From Diplolepis rosae (Eukaryota > Arthropoda > Insecta > Hymenoptera > Diplolepididae): a DNA stretch of 64,000 nt. The stretch lies in the NCBI GenBank assembly GCA_030998225.1, contig JAPYXD010000753.1:4744001-4808000 (forward strand), given 5' to 3'. Under the pieces are notes generated by a model that saw nothing but the letters and a program-made list of their open reading frames with translations, ran no database searches and was not told where the DNA came from. Positions 1-12,943 of this stretch are shown here, in pieces. A program made the translations under genes and the position numbers. Each line of letters opens with the position of its first letter. Positions within the stretch are counted from its first letter, which is position 1.

Positions 1-440
1 ATACTCTTGAAGTTACAATGCTATAAGTGAGTACTGGGATATTGAATGTCTTTATAGCGACTTTGGGACGTCCCACAAACTTTAATTTCAGGCTCTTTAC
101 TATTCTGAAGGCCTCTTCAGTCTGACAAAGGTCTGTAAAGTATGAGACACTTTTAAGACATCAAAAAGCCTAATATTAAAGGCTCTGGGACGCCTTCAAT
201 ACGCCCTAAAGACGTTTAATATCTCAGTGTCCATCCCAATTGAAACGGGTCATTGGACGTCTTTGGGATATTTTAAAGACGTTTCAAGGACTTCAGTGTC
301 AGGATTTTTGTTCTCTTCTGGACTTCTTCTGTCTAAAAGAAGTCTTTAAGACACAAGACGTCCTCAAAGCAATAAAAAGCTTGACGTTATCAAAACGCAC
401 CAAAGACGTATAAATTCCCTGCGCCTACTGGGCTGCGATA
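1..440. repeat. GACGTC-motif repeat stretch
   Basis: Intronic DNA upstream of the mariner copy. It contains scattered AAGACGTC, GGACGTC and GACGTTT words spaced 20-40 bp apart, together with the phrase 'cagtgtc' that recurs in the GACGTC family throughout the window. No coding exon is seen. It presumably lies in an intron of the + strand gene whose next exon begins at 1481. Confidence 0.6.
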
Positions 441-497
441 TACTATTTGATCAAATTTGACCCGGACTGGTTAAAAAAGACAACATTTTTATGTATT

Positions 498-998
498 TTA
501 ATACAAATCTTTATTATCGCCTTCAAAATAGGTTTCTTTTGAGCCAATACAAGCATGCCAACGGTTAATCCAATTTTCCATACACTTCTTATAGGCCTTG
601 GCCGGTATGGCTTTTAGTCCCTTCAGCGAATTTCTTTTTATGGCCTCAATCGACTCATGGCGCGTTTCCCGGAGCTGATATTTGAGTTTTGGAAACAGGA
701 AAAGGTCACAAGGAGCCAAATCTGGCGAATACGGTGGCTGAGCAACTTTTGTTTCGTGTTTAATTAGGCTGGAATATGACGGCGCATTATCGTGATTCAT
801 GTCTTTCAGTACGAGTCTGGCGGCGACGCGCTTTATACCTAAAACATGAACCACAATGTGTTGAGTCGATCCATAAGAGATGTTGAGAACCTCTGCTACC
901 TCTCTAATGCTAACACAACAATTTTCGAGCAGAATTTTTTTCATTTTTTCGATGTTATCGTCGTTAACAGAAGTGGATGGACGACTCTCATGAGGCAA
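498..998 (-). pseudogene. Mariner transposase remnant
   Basis: The 166-codon reading frame joins an N-terminal helix-turn-helix segment (SIREVAEVLNISYGSTQHIV) to the C-terminal part of a mariner transposase. The motif HDNAPSYSS, carrying the second catalytic Asp, and the family signature YSPDLAPCDLFLFPKL are present. The piece between the DNA-binding region and HDNAP is absent, so the first catalytic Asp region is lost. The N-terminus is further cut by the foldback insertion upstream. It cannot encode a working transposase. Confidence 0.85.
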
Positions 999-1034
999 GT
1001 TTTCTCCGACCTCACGACCCTCACTGAATGCTTT

Positions 1035-1155
1035 CCCTTATGAAAAAGAAGTATTGGTAAGTATTGGATCCAATACTTTTTTCGCTCTAAAGTATTGGAA
1101 ATTCGCGAAAAAAGTACTGGATCCAATACTTATCAATACTTCTTTTTCATAAGGG
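1035..1155. repeat. GTATTGG-type foldback element nested in mariner
   Basis: A near-perfect 121-bp palindrome. It opens with CCCTTATGAAAAAGAAGTAT and closes with the inverse, and both arms contain TATTGGATCCAATA. It interrupts the N-terminal part of the mariner transposase, so it arrived after the mariner. Similar GTATTGG/CCAATAC words build the region 19,550-20,160. Confidence 0.75.
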
Positions 1156-1480
1156 TTATGCCACTAAAATACTTGCGTTCTCTATAGAGTAGACTCCCCA
1201 AAACACTTATACAATATTTTCAATAATTCCGTAGCCGTGATTTCATTGGAAACACAAAATTTCAAGCAAACTCGTTGTTCAATTTTTCCATAGTAAAAAT
1301 TGCCAGACAAACTTTTCGTGTCGTAAACCAATGGCACGACTGTCAAAGAAGGTGTTACCAACCTAGAAAAAAACTTTTTACCGCTTCGGTTTACGCGCGC
1401 GGTTTAACTGGACCAGTCCGGGTCAAATTTGATCAGATGATAAATAGATTCAGATCATTAAATAAATAATAATTTTGCAG

Positions 1481-3794
<2,314 letters not shown>

Positions 3795-4985
3795 ATCTGA
3801 AAAATAAATGTCCTGAGAGACATGAAATAAAAATTTACCTAAAGGGTTGCCGAAGATCAGTTGTTCTATCCAAAAATTGTTATTTATGTCTTGTCATAAA
3901 ATTCATTAGATATTGTATAGACAATGTCAAAGACCAAGGTTGAGTAAAAATCAATTGATCATTCAGAACAACAGTCTTCATTTGGATAATACAGGATTCC
4001 AGAAGACCTCTTTTTAGGGTATTTTTATTCCTGGATTCTTGAATATCCTTGAACTGTTTAACATAAGAAATTGCGTCACTATATAATTTAGAATCCATAT
4101 AGATTTTTATTTTATCCGTGAATCCTGATATTAAAGTGGGACTGAATTATATAAGCGCATCTGTATGATTGTGAGAGAAAGAGAGTGGAAGAGTGAAATT
4201 TTTATAGAGACGAATACAGTGTTTGAATGTTTTTTGTATTTAATAGCGAATATCCGTACTTACTATTCAAAAAAAGAGATTTTTTATATTTTAACTCAAC
4301 GATTACCGGAGTGAAAGAGACCTATTAATGTACATGTAATAATAATATAGATAAGCGAATTTAAACCATGTTACTATAAATATGTATCTGTTTTGTACAA
4401 TAATTTACGTAGTTTTAAACCGTGTATGTGTGTTCCACATAAAGAATGTTCGGGGAAATACGAGTAGGATTTTGCAGTGTAATTATTCGTGACTTTTAAA
4501 TATACAGGATAATTTTTAAATAGTCTTCGATGTATACTATTTTTAAATTACTTTTCCAGTAGACACGAGTAACGGTGCAAAGTTAGTCATTTCATTGTCA
4601 ATTTACTACTTTTTAAATACACACGTTTCTAATGTGCAAAGTTTGGAATATCACTGCCAAAGAATTAAATTTGTATTTTCCAAGCGACGAGAAATAACAA
4701 GAGTATCTTTTTAAATTATTGTTATACATTGAAGGCAAAGTCACGAAAATTTAAACGCACAACTGCAATGTAGATAAATAATTTTTTAAATAATAATTTT
4801 TTATGCATATTGATATGAGAACTCTTAAGGAAGTTTTAAATCGTGCTCAATGTTTAATTACAAGTCAACAATATACAGAATGAAACCTACTCCGTTATGT
4901 TATGACAGAAATTGTATAAACGCTTTAAAGATTACTTGTTTTTTTTTTAAATAAACGTTTTCAACGGTAAGTTGAAATAAATATA
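3795..4985 (+). other. 3' untranslated region and poly(A) signals
   Basis: AT-rich, non-coding sequence after the TGA at 3792-3794. AATAAA signals occur early (3803-3808, 3826-3831) and again at 4949-4954 and 4976-4981, so short and long 3' UTRs are both possible. The late signals lie about 50 bp from the stop of the convergent gene, so the transcripts may overlap tail to tail. Confidence 0.5.
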
Positions 4986-5022
4986 TAATTGAGGCTTACA
5001 AATTATTCATAATTTCTGTTTA

Positions 5023-5735
5023 TTACCTTTCTTTATTATTTTTGTTTATACAGTTTTTTTTATCTGGTTTTAATGAAAGTACTCTATAGATTTTCTCTTC
5101 AAAGTTACAAGAAACGTTTTTATTTTTGAGAAAACTAGATAGTTTGTTCTTTAGATGTATTGAGAGAGAGTTGGAAATATTAGAAGATTGGAAAAACTTT
5201 TTGGAGAAAAAATCAATTTTGCAATCATTTGCATTCATCTCGCAATCGCTTTCTCCACTTTCTGAAGTACTTTCATCGTTAAGGAAATTATCACTTTCTC
5301 TTATGTTGTTCTCTGCAAAGAAGAAAAATGAATAAAATATTTCTTTATTTCATTATCAAATATTAGTGATTATGGTGATTAATAAGATTATAATTTTATA
5401 ACTTATTAATATTTTAGAAGATACGTACTCAACTTTATATCCTTAATCGAAGTCACGTACTGACGTATTAGTTTATTATTTGGCTCATTTTCCAAAACTA
5501 TTAATGATTGACATGAAAAATATTATTTTTGTATGATAGGTGAGTTGTTTATTATTTTTTTTAAATTACTTACTCGATTTTCCTATTATTTCAGCCTTGG
5601 TATAATCTCTCGTCATCACAGCTATAATAAACTAAAAATGATTTCTATGTTAGTTTTGTAATCTATTGTATATTTAGTTAACATATTACTAACCTTGATA
5701 TGATTTTGATCTCCGATGTTTTTATCTTTGTCCAT
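5023..5735 (-). CDS. Unrecognised 127-residue protein, three exons
   Basis: Read on the - strand: exon 1 5735-5690 (ATG in good context, CACAATGG), exon 2 5621-5574, exon 3 5312-5023 ending in TAA. Donors are A|GTAATA and A|GTAAGT; acceptors are TTATAG and TTTGCAG. Phases 1 and 1 match, and the joined frame is 384 bp (128 codons including stop). The protein begins MDKDKNIGDQNHIK, has an acidic serine-rich patch in exon 3 (SDNFLNDESTSESGESDCE) and a lysine/asparagine-rich C-terminus. No signal peptide, membrane helix or known domain is visible, and I do not recognise the family. It is convergent with the uninflatable-like gene. The support is open frame, splice sites and phase only. Confidence 0.5.
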
Positions 5736-6076
5736 TGTGAGTACTAAAGTTTGAGTTTCGAAAATTTTTTATCAGAATGTATGTATAATAATTTTGAGGA
5801 AAAAATTTAACCTAATTTTTGCAAATATAAACATTGAATTGATGAATATGACCATTAATTGGATGATTACATTTTTGTTTTGTTTTTAAAGCCTTTATAT
5901 AACCTGAGAAGTTTTTTTATGAGGATAAAAAAATCAAATAAGCTAATTGGCTCGTATTAACGTACCTGTTACATAATAGTTTTGTAAAAATAGTCCATAA
6001 GTGTTACAGTTAAAGAATAAGAAATGTTATGCAACAATTATGGAAAAATTACATAACCTATATTGTTCTGTGACTG

Positions 6077-6587
6077 CACTGTAAAAAAAATAATTCGGTA
6101 GAATTACAAAAGCAGTTGTAAATGTATAAAGCGTTTGTAAAAGTACTACGTCGCACGTTATAAAATTATTTATATTTTATGAAATTACAGTTGAATAGTA
6201 ATTATGCTACGTGACACGTTGTTTTTTTACAATACGAAATGTAATAATGCAACGTTATACGTCGTAGAATTAAATATCATTGGCAAAATTACAATAGGAT
6301 TATAAAATTACTACGTATCACGTTGGAAATAAATCGCTTCACGTGATACGCAGTAATTTTATAATCCTATTGTAATTTTGCCAATGATATTTAATTCTAC
6401 GACGTATAACGTTGCATTATTACATTTCGTATTGTAAAAAAACAACGTGTCACGTAGCATAATTACTATTCAACTGTAATTTCACAAAATATAAATAATT
6501 TTATAACGTGCAACGTAGTAATTTTACAATCGCTTTATACATTTACAACTGCTTTTGTAATTCTACCGAATTATTTTTTTTACAGTG
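6077..6587. mobile_element. 511-bp hAT-like foldback MITE
   Basis: A nearly perfect palindrome with arms of about 255 bp, starting CACTGTAAAAAAAATAATTC and ending with its inverse. The turn is near 6332. Flanks are TGTGACTG (6069-6076) and TGTGACAC (6588-6595), an imperfect 8-bp duplication. CACTG/CAGTG ends with an 8-bp duplication fit the hAT superfamily. There is no open frame. The arms are so similar that the insertion is probably recent. Confidence 0.8.
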
Positions 6588-6719
6588 TGTGACACTTGTG
6601 GGACATATTTACAAAATTGCTATATAACAATCACGTACTTTGGTTTTCTTATGAATATTCAATTATTAATAATCATCATTTTTTGATCATCTAAAATGCT
6701 ACACTGGGAAAAAAAAACT

Positions 6720-7000
6720 AGCCCCCTATTTCTTAGAGTTGAAAATGTACTACATGTTGACGGTCGCCTTGTGGCGGCGCCACCTATGCAGCAGGCCTAC
6801 GATCGTTGCAAATGCATGGCAAAGTGTTGAAAAATTAATATTTTTGAAGGATAAAAGTATTTAATGATAGTGCTGAATAATCTTTGCGATTAAATTATAA
6901 ATTTTCATACATTTTAGTTTTTTAAACATGCACTTTCACATGCTTCTTTACTAAATTAATGAAGTTTAACTCATTAAAATCCGCAGTGTTGAAATTTGGA
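6720..7000. other. Intergenic, remnant sequence ahead of THAP fragment
   Basis: Includes a short GC-rich palindromic patch (GTGGCGGCGCCAC, about 6772-6784) in otherwise AT-rich DNA. No gene is seen. It may be the worn 5' end of the same THAP-bearing element that follows. Confidence 0.3.
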
Positions 7001-7008
7001 GAAAAAAA

Positions 7009-7168
7009 ATGATGAAGTGCGTTTGTTTTGGTTGTAAATCGGGATATAAAAGTATGTAATCGGGAGCAGGACAAACTCAACAAAATTCAATTTTTCAAAG
7101 TGCCAAATGATCCGAATATTATTAAAGAATGGCAAATAGCTATTTTAAAAGATGATATTAAGCATTAA
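7009..7168 (+). pseudogene. THAP zinc-finger domain remnant
   Basis: The first frame starts MMKCVCFGCKSGYKS, like the Cys-x-x-x-Cys start of a THAP zinc finger, and stops after 16 codons. A second frame continues with KVPNDPNIIKEWQIAI, resembling the middle of a THAP domain (F-x-V-P, then K-x-W). A frameshift and stops separate the two parts and the His half of the zinc site is not intact. THAP domains occur in P-element-type transposases and in host factors. This copy is dead. Confidence 0.55.
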
Positions 7169-7169
7169 A

Positions 7170-8600
7170 AAGAAGTTAAATGTTATTATTCAACAAGACT
7201 ATGATCGGTTTGCAAAAAATAAAATGGCTAATGAAAAGAAAGAAAACTTGGTAAAGAAGAAAGCTGCAAATTTAGTATCAACTTAAACTTCGCGGGATTG
7301 GAACCCTAAGAACTGATTTTTTAGTATTGGAAGCACTTGTGATAGTCATTTTGTGATATTATTAATCTATACGGAGGAAAAGATTTATTTAAAATATTAA
7401 ATAAAATTTGTTAAAATATTTAATATTTTATATACTAAATACAAATTATTTAAAAAGAAAAGACTTATATACAAATATTAAGTGGCATGAAAATGTTATA
7501 AAAACAATTGTTATTAATTTGTTGTTTGGGGTAAAAGCATGCATGTTTTATACTTCACTTTCATTAAAAACTTCTATATAAACAAAATGTTTCATTCTTT
7601 AACTTAGGTGTCACGTCCTGTGACAATCGCTATTTATTTATTCATAATACCAAAATATGTAAAATTAATAAAAGATTTTAACATAAAACATGCATAAGCA
7701 ACAGCTATTAAAAAGTATTGATTAGACGAAAATTGAATGTACGACAATGAAATTGTAATAGAAAGAGAGATAGTAGTCAATAGAAGTGAACTTATAAATA
7801 GAAAACATCGTATGTACATACTTAATTTTCACGTAATATCTACATCCAGTATTAATTATATTTCAGGGTTTGTTTCTTTTCCAATTTGATTATTTTCTAA
7901 TAAATTAATATGTTGGTCAACGACCAAAATACAATAGTTTATAATTTTTGTATATATTCAAAATTATTTCTATTACTTCTTTCAGTTGGAGCAAATTATT
8001 ACTCCTGAGCAATTTAAACGTATGATGAAATACGCCAACAAGATCGAGTAATTCAACATTTTTTTAAACAGAAGGGGATGGAGCTTTTTTCCAGTTTTCA
8101 AAACCGTTAATATACAGGTACATAAGGGTTGAATTATGAAACGCGAATTGATTTATACTAAAAATAGTTATTATACGTGACTGTTATTAATAGTTCACGT
8201 TCAGAACGTGAGATAATTTTTACACTACTCCAAGGTACGTTTACTTGTTGAATTCTGTAATCTATATTTGATAAATTTATAATAAATTTATATTTAATTA
8301 TAGTTAAGAAATAAATACATATGCCCATTTAAATATATACAACATTATATGCCATAATAATAAATATTACCGAGGTATATTTTAGTATTATTTAATAAAT
8401 TTCATTTCATTAGTTTAATTATGTATACTATCAATACTAATACCGGTAAAAAAGCATGAATTTCATATTGTTACTTTAATATTTACACTTTTCCCTTTTT
8501 ACTATATTTGAGTTTACCGCAACATTCTTTGTAATCAACCTAAGTAAAGATGGCGGCTCAGCCTTCAATGAAGCATACGACTTTGCATTGATTGTGCATC
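7170..8600. other. AT-rich intergenic sequence, nothing recognised
   Basis: Low-complexity AT-rich DNA with many stops in all frames. No gene, RNA gene or complete element is seen on either strand. Confidence 0.5.
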
Positions 8601-8618
8601 CAGTGTATTATAGAAATC

Positions 8619-8827
8619 CAGGGACGGATCCAGGGGGGTGGCCCTGGGGGTCCGGACCCCCCCCCCCCCCACCGAAATATCAGACTCCCTCAAATCTCAC
8701 TAGCGAAAACATTCGAGTTTGTCTAACACAATTCTAACGTCACGTTTTGTGAAAGCCGAAATATCTTTTATTTTTAAATTTTTCGATCGGACCCCCCCCC
8801 CAAATTTTTTTTCTAGATCCGTCCCTG
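8619..8827. mobile_element. hAT-type MITE, 209 bp
   Basis: Starts CAGGGACGGATCCAGG and ends CTAGATCCGTCCCTG, an inverted terminal pair. The flanks TAGAAATC (8611-8618) and TAGAGATC (8828-8835) are an 8-bp duplication with one mismatch, as for hAT elements. The interior has two long C runs (about 8657-8671 and 8791-8801) and no coding capacity. Confidence 0.8.
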
Positions 8828-8835
8828 TAGAGATC

Positions 8836-9095
8836 AGTGGATTATACGGAAAATCCCGGTGCATTGGCGGGGAGAAGCAACGGCGCGTTTACAACGTTAG
8901 GTTACGTATTGCCAGCGCCAATGTAACGTTGGAAACTCACGTTAATCCAGCTACGTCAGCCCCGTCATTTCACCGGGGATGTTAAAACTGAAACTCTACC
9001 GTCAGTGCAACGTTGAATAGCACCGGTGATTCACTGGGGGAGTAACGCTACGCCAACGCGAAATTGGCGACGGTGCTCCTTCCCGTTGATTTCAC
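8836..9095. repeat. GC-rich AACGTT/ACGTTA-motif island
   Basis: A locally GC-rich stretch in AT-rich surroundings, with repeated AACGTTA, CACCGG and CCGGTG words on both strands. Like other repeats here it seems built from one reiterated palindromic word. The hAT MITE at 8619-8827 abuts it and may have landed inside it. Confidence 0.4.
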
Positions 9096-9842
9096 TATGT
9101 TTTTTTGGCAGTATAAGTTCAAATTTGAATTCCTGAAATAGAAATCGTCACACAAACGTAGTTTTAAAGGCAATGGCAGGTGATGTATATACAATGTATA
9201 TATACTACGTCTGAATGGAATTGAGAATGTCAGTAATTTACCAGTACTTTCATAACTTATTCCTGGAAACTTACCTGTATGTTCTTTTAATCTATTCTTT
9301 TCAAGATTTTACAAAAATATACGTTTTTCGATCAACGTTTTCCAATAAAAACAACATAAAAACTCAATTCAAAAATAATTAACGTTTTCCTAAACTTGTC
9401 AAACTTTTATGCTTTTCATAATTTACGGTTTTATTTTTATTTCACCCTATCGAATTTTATTTTATGTTCATACAACGATTCACATCTCGAACTTTTAAAT
9501 GATCCTTTAAATTACAGCTTTATATATATATATATGTCGGAGGTCGGAGATGTATATATATATATGTGTGGAAAATTTGGACAGCAAACTTTTATGCTTT
9601 TCAGAAATTCATATTCTTGTTAATCAATTAAATATTTATATTATATTTTTTCTTGCATAACTATTGCAAATATTCAAGAGAATTTTCATTACGAATTATA
9701 GAATAAAATTAGGTATTCCATAACAAAACAGAGTAATCAGCATAGAAAGTGTTTTTATCGACGTTTCTGGTTTGAATCTAGACTTATCGATTGATATCAA
9801 GTTTCTTGGTTTCCCTCTCTGAATTATTTCTTTCCCCATTCT

Positions 9843-10000
9843 GAGCCCTCAGATTGGTTATCGGTGACTACAGACACAATGTGATTGGCGCTGAATGACG
9901 TATCTCGCTGAAGTGGATAAACTTGACTGACTAATGTCTCGTGACGTCGACGTGGTGATCAGTGATCTTCTCTTTCTCACCATTTCTCACATTCTGGTAC
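9843..10000 (+). promoter_or_regulatory. Probable promoter with CCAAT and CRE-like sites
   Basis: Two inverted CCAAT boxes (ATTGG at 9853-9857 and 9884-9888) are followed by TGACGTA at 9896-9902 and TGACGTCG at 9942-9949. The latter two are close to the CRE/ATF palindrome. This block is richer in GC than its surroundings and lies about 220 bp before a strong donor (GTAAGT at 10,221). It is the likely promoter of the bZIP gene, perhaps responsive to CREB/ATF-type or its own bZIP protein. Confidence 0.45.
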
Positions 10001-10029
10001 AAGTTGGCAGTGTTGGCACAAGTTCATGA

Positions 10030-10220
10030 GAAACGGCCGAGCTGACATTGTACATACAGTTACTGACATTTACTGAGGAACTTTTTTAAAACACGCCGAC
10101 ATTGCATAAAACCAAGAAGTGAAAAACAAATAATTTTATTTACTATTCAGTTGAATAATTTCTTTAGAGTGTTAGTACCAAGTGGAAGGTAAACCAGAAA
10201 ATCTTTTCAACTTCGGGAGG
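10030..10220 (+). other. Probable non-coding first exon of bZIP gene
   Basis: The sequence leads into the donor CGGGAGG|GTAAGT at 10,220/10,221. Reading back in the phase required by the exon at 12,827 gives a stop (TAG at 10,173-10,175) with no ATG after it, so this exon would be 5' UTR. The transcription start is not defined by the sequence. Confidence 0.4.
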
Positions 10221-12826
10221 GTAAGTACTTAGCATTGAATATTAGTCTTTATCCGGTGTTAGCCTCATGCGTTACATAACTGCCAATTCATTATTCTTGA
10301 CAAGATTAGGAAAAAACAGTCGACAATTGTGAAAATTAAAAAAAAAATCTTATGACGCATATAACTCACGTCAGATAATAATTTTCCATTCTAAAAGAAA
10401 ACACGGGATTCCTGAAAAACAATTCAGTTACGTCAATTTGAACCTTGTCGTATCTTGTAAATTTAGAAAGGTAAACTTCTTGAATATACATTTTTTCAAA
10501 ACAACGTAGTTTGGTACTTACGTAACGTTTTCACATGGTCGTCTCTTTTAATTATTTTTGTTTCTGGATCTCATTAACTCAATGTTTTATGCCGGTTTTA
10601 TGTGGGGGTGAAAACCACCCTCTTTCGATCAGTTTGAAATGTCAAATAACATGATGTAAATAAAAACAGAAAAAATCATAAATGTGTATTACGTAACGTC
10701 CGATAGTTATAACGACGTAACGCGAACGTTCCATGAATCAACAATTTACTAAAGTGTTTGATTGAGACCAGAAAAAATGCAAGAAATGATAAATCAAATC
10801 GATAAGCAGATTAAATTCTATAATATTAGTATATCTATTTTTAAACGGCAGTGTTTCTAATTCCTTTTCACACATTTATGTACTTAATTTATAATTCTTT
10901 ACAATTGATTAAAAAGTTGGCTCATTTCAATTTTTACAAAGAATTGTGAATTTTCAGAAAAATTTATTGATGTAATTTATGCAATGACATTTCTAGTAGT
11001 TGCTAGTAGCAGTTCTTCTTTAAGAAACTGACCTAACCTAAACATCATTGGAATATATCCATATATATATATATATATATATATGGGAAAACAGAATGGG
11101 TAATTCAACTACAGAGGATTTTACGCAGTAGACAAATGCGTAGAATATAAAATATACGTAGACATATATATATTTATGTATTATTTAAAAAAACAGTATT
11201 CTGGCGTAAAAAATACAATTTAAATTTATTGTATAACCCAGAATAATGAATCAGATACTAGATGAGTACTCATTAGACGTCTTCGTAATATCCCATAGAC
11301 TTCAATTTTAGATTTGTTGCTGTCTTGTGGATGCCTTGAATTTAACAGACGTCTTTAAGACATTTTCTTAGAAGAGCAATCGGCGAGACATTAAAATCTG
11401 CGAGACGTTATTAAGACGTTCAAAAAACGTCCTGTGTTATTTGAGTTGTTTTTCATTTTCAGTGCGAAGATTTCTGAAGATTAATTGTTATCATTGCGAT
11501 AACCACTTGCTGTATATGTATATTGAAAAAAATCTGCGTTCTAAATTTAGTAAGAATTACTTAAATTGCCACGTTTATCAACGTTTCCTCCAACAACGTT
11601 TAACATTGAATCATGTGTACAATTTGGCACTTAAAAGTGACCTGCTCGTCAGATTTTGAATCTGAGCCAACATTATAAAAATGAAGAGTAATTTGTCTTT
11701 TGTATTATAAATAAAATTTTGTGAGTAATAATATCAATAGGAATATACAACAGAAAATCTATTATAAATTTGAAAGAGGAATTACCTCTTAAACTGAATT
11801 TAATAATAAAATAATCAGGTTTTTATACAAAAAATCCAATTTTCGATTTGAGTAAACTTTTTCTTTTATAAATATCTTTAAATAGGATTGGGATTCAATC
11901 CGATTGCATCAGAACTATTCCAAGCTCGTACAAAATCTGTTTCCGAACCTTTCCGAACAATTTTTTAAATCTTGTTCAATGCAAATCGGTTACAAATCAA
12001 TCCGGTCCAATCCGAATGAATCTGAAGCAAGCTTTTAATCGAATTGAATTCCTTTTCTAAACTTTCGACAGGATAATGTCCCTATGCTAATTAGAATAAA
12101 ATTCCGTGTGTAACTTTAACCTTGTTTTTATGAAACTGAAACAATAGTTCTTTTATCTTATCAGTTAATATTGAGCACTAAAAAGTGAAAAATAAGAATT
12201 AAATAACGTTTACGTAATCGCAATGGTATACTAAATTTTAAAGTAAATTATATAATGCAATGCTTCATGAATCATTTAAATCAACAGATAATTGAAGGTG
12301 ATTACAACAACTCGGTATGAAAAATATAATAACATATGTAAAATAACACCATTTTATTAGCAGAAAGATATCAAGATACTATTTCCTAATTATTATTTAT
12401 GTAACATGTGAATCATTAATTTTTATACGAAAACTACATTTTATATGAAAAACTTGTAGAATATATTATTAATAATTTCAACTTTACCTCTGCAAGCATA
12501 ATAATATTTTCTGCTTTGTATTTCTGGTTTTGTAATAAAATTCAGGATCTAGAAAATAAGTAAAAATATCAAAACATTTTTTGCTTCTAATAATTTGAAT
12601 TTTGGAGAAGACATAGAAAAAAGAAAAACAGTGATTTTTCTGGGAATGTTGAAAATTGATTTGAAAAGTGAAACTACATACCTAATGGGCCAGACATTGA
12701 AGTCCATGGGACGTCTTATAAACATCCTATTTTCCTATTAAGATTCAATTTTCTTTGACAGTTATGTAACTTTTACACCTACCATTAAGCAAGCAAAAAA
12801 TAATAAATGATTTATGTCATTCGCAG
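10221..12826 (+). other. Probable first intron of bZIP gene
   Basis: AT-rich, non-coding. It contains a (TA)n run at about 11,057-11,083, a GACGTC-family fragment near 11,260-11,440 and a short AATCCGA-family patch near 11,885-12,060. The acceptor TCATTCGCAG ends at 12,826. Confidence 0.4.
11255..11440. repeat. GACGTC-family element
   Basis: Contains ATTAGACGTCTTCG near its start, then CAGACGTC, GAGACGTTATTAAGACG and AACGTCCTGTG at its end, the same order of phrases as in the intronic copies downstream. No open frame of interest. Confidence 0.55.
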
Positions 12827-12943
12827 GTCTCCAGAATCCCTCCCGTTTACGAGCGTTCAACGGCCAGCAACATTTCTATAGAGCAAGGGGGTGACTTGAT
12901 TGTAAGTATCGAATATCAAAATACAGAATTGGGAAGAGGAGAA

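Larger units (their letters stand above)
443..1440 (-). mobile_element. Internally deleted mariner element with TIRs and TA duplication
   Basis: The ends are inverted repeats sharing the core TGATCAAATTTGACCCGGAC, at about 449-470 and, inverted, at 1413-1434. The element is flanked by TA at 441-442 and 1441-1442, the expected mariner target duplication. The inside carries a - strand transposase remnant and a foldback insertion at 1035-1155. At just under 1 kb it is shorter than a full mariner of about 1.3 kb, because the middle of the transposase is missing. It is therefore non-autonomous. It sits 40 bp before the splice acceptor of the exon at 1481. Confidence 0.85.

Noticed and set aside
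8719..8985. An 88-codon + strand frame
   Set aside because: It runs from the hAT MITE interior into the ACGTT-rich island; arginine/serine content reflects local GC, no family resemblance.
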